Translations under genes and position numbers: made by a program
Assembly: GCF_023630705.1 (NCBI RefSeq)
Contig: NZ_JALQEM010000002.1
Coordinates: 120,409-184,408, forward strand
Length of the DNA stretch: 64,000 bases
From: Caballeronia sp. GAFFF1
GTDB lineage: Bacteria; Pseudomonadota; Gammaproteobacteria; Burkholderiales; Burkholderiaceae
Reading direction: 5' to 3'
Shown here: positions 58,413 to 64,000 of the stretch, in pieces
How positions within the stretch are numbered: the first letter of the stretch is position 1
Layout: each line of letters begins with the position of its first letter
Notes under the pieces: model-generated
Told to the model about the DNA's origin: nothing
What the model saw: only the letters and a program-made list of their open reading frames with translations
The model's database searches: none

Positions 58413-58668
58413 GCCGTTACTTTGTGGATAAGGTAATGACAGCCTTCGGCGCAGCGATATGTATGTGATTTCTTATCGCCGCGCCTGGTGCAAAAGAACG
58501 TGTCCTTTCGGTCGCCTGCAGCAAGCCTGCCGCCCTTGGGTGCCCAGAGCGCTTGACGCGGAGAAGCAATTGGCGGATGTATTGAGGACTGTTCGTGCTC
58601 TCAGTCGTCCGTGATTATTCCGGTCTTCGGGGCGATCACCATCTACGTTCTGTCTCGGTCCGCTTCTC

Positions 58669-59490
58669 CTACTGAATGGTGTCGGAACTCCGATTCGATA
58701 TCGCCTTCAGATCCATATTAACGACCGTTGAGCACATATCGCCCTCCAGGTGCTGTGTATTGGTCAAATCTTTGCAGACCAAAGAGTTCTCTTTGGTAAT
58801 GCTGTCTTGCACATATCGATATGTGACGTGCAAATCGACGACGTCTGGCGGAGTTACCGTGCGGTCATTATAGTGCCAGTCCACTCTGTACCCGTTGTTG
58901 ATCGTCGTGACGATCGGATCCGGCGGGACAAATGCGAGCGGTACTTTTCTGACTTGGTCCCCCGAGTACCAAATGTTGATCATGGTTGCTGTTTTCATGT
59001 CGTACAGGTAATAGCTACTCGTGGAGTGTGCCTTTCCCGGCGGGGCATCAGGATATGTGCACATTTGCAAGACTACGGCGTGCTTCGGGGACGCACTGAT
59101 TACTCGGATACTGTAGTCCGGACAGGCTTTGATTCCCCGGGACTTTCCCGGAATATCGAATGTTTGCAGCAGTCCGGGCTTTTCAAAGTACAACAGATCA
59201 TGCTTAGGATCTAGACGCATGAAGAAGTTCGCGCTTCTAACAAGTGGCATGCGCAATGACTTTGGATTGTCGCCGTCGCTGAAAAGATACAGGGAACTCC
59301 AGCGCTGCCTGTCGGTTCCGCTTCGCCTAATCTCATCTAGCATATTCTCGCCCGCTTTCTCTGCGAGTGCACCAGGCGTTTGTGAGTCGTCGTCAAGCAC
59401 ATTTGCCGATGCCGCAGTGACGGTTACAAAACAAGCGCAGGAAAGCACAATTGTTAGAAGATGTTTGAAACTGGCCATTGGAACTCTCAT
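58669..59490 (-). CDS. Exported protein, probable immunity protein to the peptidoglycan-hydrolase effector
   Basis: A 273-residue protein with no family I recognise. The signal peptide is in MASFKHLLTIVLSCACFVTV and ends in the ASA motif before NVLDD. The mature protein is soluble with several cysteines (GIKACPDYS, LQMCTYPD, LVCKDL, DMCSTV) that could form disulfides in the periplasm. The ATG at 59490 overlaps the TGA of the effector gene (ATGA coupling); an ATG four codons later has GAGAG before it. An exported protein translationally coupled to a wall-degrading effector is the expected immunity arrangement. Confidence 0.7.
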   Translation of the reverse strand: MRVPMASFKHLLTIVLSCACFVTVTAASANVLDDDSQTPGALAEKAGENMLDEIRRSGTDRQRWSSLYLFSDGDNPKSLRMPLVRSANFFMRLDPKHDLLYFEKPGLLQTFDIPGKSRGIKACPDYSIRVISASPKHAVVLQMCTYPDAPPGKAHSTSSYYLYDMKTATMINIWYSGDQVRKVPLAFVPPDPIVTTINNGYRVDWHYNDRTVTPPDVVDLHVTYRYVQDSITKENSLVCKDLTNTQHLEGDMCSTVVNMDLKAISNRSSDTIQ

Positions 59491-61447
59491 GGGTTTGTGC
59501 AATTGACGATGTAAGGAAGAGGGTTCACTCGATTAGTGAGACCCTTACAGTGAAGCAAGGCAATCTGCCTAACTTCGAAATGGAGGTGAGCCCCCAATGG
59601 GATAGATGTCATTCCCTTGGCATTTCCCGTGCATCCAGTCTTTGCGATCACGTCGCCGGCGTTGACCTTGATCGAGATAGGTTCGCCGTTACTTGCAAAT
59701 TGAACTTCGTGCTCGTATTCGCTTAGATGCGCATAGAAGAAGCCAATCGTTTGTTGGTCCGGATTGTCGCGACGAAACAACTCAGCGTGGTCAGGGGGTA
59801 GATCGTTTATTCCGACTACCAGCACGAGCGTATTGCCGTAGTCGGCGCCGGATTTGGGCATCGGTCCGAAATGCACTATGCCGTTGGCAACTGCACGCAC
59901 CGGTGTCCCAGGCTCGGCGGCCAGGTCCAGGCCTTTGTGGGCTCGTTTTTCATTGTCACGAGTCCACCCGAACTCGGCCGACCGCTTACTTGCAAGGTGC
60001 GCGGTACGGATGGTGCAGATTTCCAGCGGGTCGAACCACAATGAAGCGTCTGCATCAGTCGATGATGGTCCAGGGTTCCTCGTAGTTGGTGGGACCGAAG
60101 TCTGCAACGAGGGATCTTTTTTGCGCGGTTGAGGCGGCGGTGACGCAGCCTGACCGCTCAGACTCGCCACGATGTCCGCCGTATTGCGCGCCGCTTTGGT
60201 CAGATTCTCAGCGCCCTGCACTGTGAAGTGTTGGACGTTTATCTTCTTGTCGATGTAATCAAACAACCATCCTTTATACGCTTCTACAGAATTCCCCCGA
60301 TATTGCTCCACATATCTGCTGGCATCGCCTGAGGCACCCATTTGCAGTTCTAGACGGGCAAGAGCTTTCTCATTGGTATAAGGTTCCGGAAAGCCTTGCA
60401 CCAGCCTCCGCGCACCCGTCAGCCCCTCATGATGTACGAGGTAGGCGATTTTCGCCTTGTCTTCCGGTGCCAGGCCCTCTACGTCAAAGCCAGTAGCGCT
60501 CGCAAAGTTTCGCAGATTAAGGCAGGCATATGCCGCCGCGCCATCGATGGCGTATTTTGCTTCTAGCCGCTTTTTCATCCACTGTTCTTTGCCCATCGTC
60601 TTGCAGTCTTGGCAAAGTAACGAAATCTGCATGTTGAAGACATCTGTCCATGCGGCGCGGAAGAATTGCGCAAGCCCTTGCGCTTTGTCCGGACTGCTTT
60701 CGTTTGAATCCTCTCTCCAGCCTCCGTCCTTGCTGCGTGCAGCCTCCGCGTCAATCAGCGCCGCGATAGATTGCGGAGTCAGACTGTACTTTTGCCCAGC
60801 AGCGATGATAAGCGCGCGATATTTCTCATTCGCGGGAAGCAGACGGAGATTGCTCTCCGTATAAATCGTTGCCACAACATGCACAGGCTGGCCACCGTCT
60901 ATGCGCGTTTGTTGCTGCGAAGTGTTCCCGTCTGCCTGCTGAGCTTTGCTGACAGTCTCCTTTGCCGCGCTCTTGCTGGTGTGTTTAGCCTCGCCGTTCT
61001 TTGGCATGAGGTTCCCTGCAACCTTAACCCTCCTTGAATCGATTGAAAGGTTCCACCTCCCGGTCGGTAAAAGGTCACACTCCCATGCCTTGATCATCTT
61101 CTTCTCTAGGTCTTCAATCCAGATCTTCAACCCTAGGGAGTGGTCGTGTACAACCAACGGTAAAACGTGGCCCTTCTTTAGTTCGTGCGTAAATGACTTG
61201 CCGTCGTGTTCGACCCTAAGTTTCTTAGGCGTGAATAGTGAGAAGTCCAAGCCTCGGAATAGCAGCGTCAGCAGGCTATCGGGCGCGCCGCCACGCGAGT
61301 CTGGAAATTCAACTGCTGACCGACATGAAGCGAATGGATCTGACGGCCTCGAAGGCCGTTCAGGTGCGCTAGAACATCCACGGTCGTCGATTCTCTTTTG
61401 GCGATCTTCCATAGACTGTCGCCTGGCTTTACTTCGTACTTTCGCAT
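59487..61447 (-). pseudogene. LysM / muramidase-like / M23 peptidoglycan-hydrolase effector, frameshifted near its N-terminus
   Basis: Translation from ATG 61447 gives a LysM domain (MRKYEVKPGDSLWKIAKRES ... LHVGQQLNF) and then runs into a stop. A -1 shift near 61303-61309 joins it to the long frame that continues PDSRGGAPDSLL to the end. The long frame (641 residues if begun at an internal ATG, 61412) has a lysozyme-like domain with YSLTPQSIAALIDAEAARSK and PDKAQGLAQFFRAAWTDVF. It ends in an M23 metallopeptidase domain with His492 and Asp496 in AHKGLDLAA and His609/His611 in GAHLHFE. It would cut glycan strands and cross-links in the periplasm. It starts 13 bases after a vgrG and is followed by a coupled immunity candidate. 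The domains are intact apart from the frameshift, so it may be a recent mutation or a sequence error. Confidence 0.75.
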
Positions 61448-61459
61448 TGCTCTGCCTGG

Positions 61460-63981
61460 TTATAGGAGTTCCAAATCACGATCTTCATCTAGTTCACCTG
61501 GATCAAATGCGAATCCTTCATCTTGCTCGCGAACCTCTTCGAAGTGCCCCGTCCACCCTTCGTAGCCGACTAGGGCGTCGTAGCGGTGATTCCCGTCCTT
61601 CTGCAATGCGGGTGTAACGCCGTCCTGATTGACGTCCGTGGCGAGCAAAGGCTTTCCGTCGCTACGGGAGAACATCGAGACAGTGGATCCATCAAGTGCA
61701 TTACCCTCGGCAGACAGCGCGATAACCGATATCTCGAAGTCGCCTTCTTGCCAGACATCAGTTATAGGAATCGAAGCTGGCATGCTCTGTGGTCCGAAGA
61801 AAGCTTCGCTCGCGGCGTGGACGACCCAAGCTTCCGATGTGCCGGTTTCCACTCCGCTGGCACTCCATCTCGTGTAGCTGCCACCGCCATTGATCAAGAT
61901 TTCGTCGTTGGCTGTAAGAGTTATTCGATTTCCCGATTGCGTGATGTTGAGCTTTGCCAGGATGTTTATGCTGTCACTTAGAGCGTTGAGATCGATGTCT
62001 CCCGCGGCGGCAACTAGCTTCATTCCTGCTCTCTGGCAAAAGAGCCTGACACCGCGCAAGGCGCTTGCAAAAAATCGCCCCGTAGCGGCCATGCTCAGAT
62101 GCAGCCCGCTGGTGAGCGCGATATGCTCGCCGCTAGCGATATGAGTAGACTGTGAGGTGGTAGCTTCAATGCCGGACGGGCTGGCGAGGATAAGATGCGG
62201 CTCCGCGAGCTCCGGGAACTCATCGCTTTTCGTAAAGTTGAGGGATCCTCGGACCGCTTCCGTCTGGACAGCTATGGTACCGGCCACATCGACTTGGTTG
62301 CCCTCGTTTTCTTGAGCCCGGCTTTGGCGGGCCAAACCGGCAAGGTACTCGTGCTGCTGCCCAGCCATTGCTAGCCTCTGGACCGTTTCTCCCATGTCCT
62401 TCATCGGAGCGCGAGATCCAGTGCGTGCCTCAGTCGTGATGAGAATTCCCTTATTGGCGCGAACGACGCCATGCGCGTCGGTCGCCAACTCAAAGCCTTC
62501 GCCGCGCGCCTCCGTTCGGCCTCTGTTGCCGTTGATGCGCGTGTTGCTGCCAAGCACCAGGCGCGAGTTCGCTTGATCGCTCGTGACCTGGACCTGGAGC
62601 TTGCCCGGCGTATCGTCGGTTACCACGCTATTCGACGCGACGCTGTTGCCTCCCATGTCCTGACTTCTCCAGCCGGAAAGCGCCTCGTTGCCAGGAAGAT
62701 CCCACGGTGTGGTGTTGTCGTTGCTCGTGTGACTCGACAAAACGAAAGGCCGGTCCGGATCCGAGTTCACATAGCCGATATGGACGTGATCGTCGACACG
62801 CGGGATCCAGATCGCACCATAGCGATTCCCTTGCCACACCTGCGCGAGCGGTACCCAGCAACTCGCCTGACCGTCGCGCGCGCCTATGCGATCCCATGTG
62901 AACCACAGCCGAAGGCGGGCTAGGGCATCGGTAGTAATGACGGCATTGTCGTACCCCGTTACGATCGCCGTTTCGGCGAAGGCGCGCGGCTTTTTCGCAG
63001 TCAGTGGCGTGCGGAACACCTGACTGGCCTTCTGCGCGGTGAACTTCGTCTTGCACGAATACCGAGCTTCATGCTTACCGCTTTGGGTAACGGTGTCATT
63101 GTTCACGACTTCGATCTTCGTGCCGGTCACGACGTACTGGTCGTTGACTGGCCTGTACGGTAGCCTTCCAATTGGAAGGTAAAGCCTGTCGTGAGCCCAC
63201 GCAGGTTTCCCGCTCCTTTGATGCGGCTGGACTTGCAGCGATGCGCCTCTGCCCGCATGCGCGCGAGATGGTCGGCCTCGAACTCCCAGTCGTTGCGCTC
63301 GCCATGTAAGCCCATGGCGCCCTGGAGTGGCTGTGCATAATCGGCTTGGATGTATTCTTCCGCGTTGTCGCTGGACGCATCTCGATGGATGTCGATGGTG
63401 CGTCTCAGATTCGCCTCGCCCCAGGTGTAGTCGTAGTCGGTGACTGTGACCTTGCCGGTGGTCAACTCTCGCGCGAGTTCAAGCTTGTGAATATGTTCTT
63501 CGTCGATGCGCTGGCCGCCGCGCTCGATGTACCGGATCGTCCGATAGGCGGGACCGTGGCTTTTCCAAGTTGCACCGTCGAACAGCACAAGTTCCATGCC
63601 ATCGAAGTGGAACGTGATACCCCACTCCTGCCACAGCCGATCTAGATATTGCCAGTCGCTCTCATACCACTGTCGTTGATAGTCACGCTTCGGATATGCC
63701 TTGCGGCCATAGCCGGGACCGTTCAGGCGATAGCGGACCGGAAACGCATACTTTGCCAGTACCTCTCGTGTCACATCCTCCACGGTTTTATCCAAGAACA
63801 CCCGGTTCTCGCGGTTGAGCGATGCAAGCCAGAGCCACGGCCGCACACGAAAGCGATAGAACATGCGTCGATCATCGGCACCGAGGCACTTCACGGCAGC
63901 TATCACGCCAGAGATCTCTCTTATGCGTATTCCACGCCAAACCGAACGCTGATTCCACGGCAAACCGAGCACGGATTCCAC
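61460..63981 (-). pseudogene. vgrG: vgrG, 5'-truncated and frameshifted
   Basis: A second VgrG, related to the one at 25996 (GSNTRINGNRGRTEARGEGF against GFNTRIDGNKGRQEARGQGF). The N-terminal frame (63981 to 63127) begins in repeat DNA and joins VgrG at ISGVIAAVKCLGADDRRMFY, so about the first 95 residues are missing. It ends LEGYRTGQSTTSTS, whereas another frame supplies the normal continuation RPVNDQYVVTGTKIEVVNND; the -1 shift is at about 63150-63165. The rest includes the gp5-like OB region, DUF2345 region and a C-terminal linker domain (PITDVWQEGDFEISVIALS). No toxin domain is fused; the effector is the next gene. Confidence 0.85.
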
Positions 63982-64000
63982 AGCAAAGCGAGCGCCGATT
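63929..64000. repeat. 23-bp tandem repeats, probable insertion-sequence end
   Basis: Three contiguous copies of a 23-bp unit start at 63929, 63952 and 63975 (consensus core ATTCCACNGCAAANCGA), and a fourth begins at 63998 and leaves the window. A 5'-TG at 63924 precedes the first unit, where vgrG similarity stops. Multiple short terminal repeats with TG/CA ends are typical of IS21-family elements, so this is probably the end of such an element that cut off the vgrG 5' end. No transposase gene is in the window. Confidence 0.6.

Noticed and set aside
58413..58668. Remnant of tssF upstream of tssG
   Set aside because: I read the minus-strand frames in the part next to tssG and found no TssF-like C-terminal sequence.
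61303..61309. Programmed ribosomal frameshift in the LysM effector
   Set aside because: No X-XXY-YYZ slippery heptamer and no clear downstream stem; a one-base loss is simpler. Kept as a finding but not as a programmed event.
61412..61412. ATG 61412 as the true start of the effector
   Set aside because: It lies inside the LysM coding sequence in another frame, and the first 40 residues from it (MEDRQKRIDDRG...) are not domain-like; ATG 61447 gives an intact LysM.
63929..64000. CRISPR array
   Set aside because: The 23-bp units are directly adjacent with no spacers, so they are tandem repeats rather than CRISPR repeats.

Overview
The window is GC-rich, densely coded proteobacterial chromosome. 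Gene content points to the Burkholderiaceae, most likely a Paraburkholderia or Caballeronia relative. The pointers are a Burkholderia-type trimeric porin, the uvrA / MFS / ssb neighbourhood, the giant DUF3683-type FAD/Fe-S oxidoreductase beside HIT-DUF971-ubiE-Tim44-ubiJ-ubiB, and a FadB-like protein with the dehydrogenase half first. This assignment is inference from gene families. No rRNA or tRNA gene was seen.

Layout. 1-8.6 kb: end of a LysE exporter, a DUF4743 Nudix hydrolase, purU, an AI-2E family permease, uvrA, an MFS transporter and ssb. 8.9-14.2 kb: a signalling block of three consecutive RcsB/NarL-type response regulators followed by a membrane hybrid kinase with its own receiver and Hpt domains. 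14.2-21.3 kb: LysR regulator, porin, CHRD protein, HSL-type hydrolase, EcsC protein, and a drug-exporter/MarR pair with a perfect operator-like palindrome. 21.3-25.5 kb: a D-amino-acid catabolism cluster (PLP deaminase, RpiR regulator, N-acyl-D-amino-acid deacylase, RidA).

25.6-30.8 kb is a visibly more A+T-rich type VI secretion island. It holds an evolved VgrG whose C-terminal extension carries an HETRH (HExxH) zinc-peptidase-like motif. An overlapping gene for a probable immunity protein begins inside the vgrG 3' end with its own signal peptide. 31-34.3 kb: ilvA, 5'-nucleotidase and queF, probably one transcript. 34.8-49.8 kb: the FAD/Fe-S oxidoreductase, HIT, DUF971, ubiE, Tim44-like, ubiJ, ubiB, TPMT-like methyltransferase, FmdB, DUF502, aspS, nudB and clsB. 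49.9-57.2 kb: a TetR-controlled fatty-acid beta-oxidation operon.

57.3-64.0 kb is a second, decaying type VI island, all on the minus strand. A second vgrG has lost its N-terminus at a junction with 23-bp tandem repeats that look like an insertion-sequence end, and it carries a frameshift. Next come a LysM / muramidase-like / M23 peptidoglycan-hydrolase effector (also frameshifted), an exported probable immunity protein, and an orphan tssG. The two VgrG effector/immunity modules are the least ordinary part of the window.
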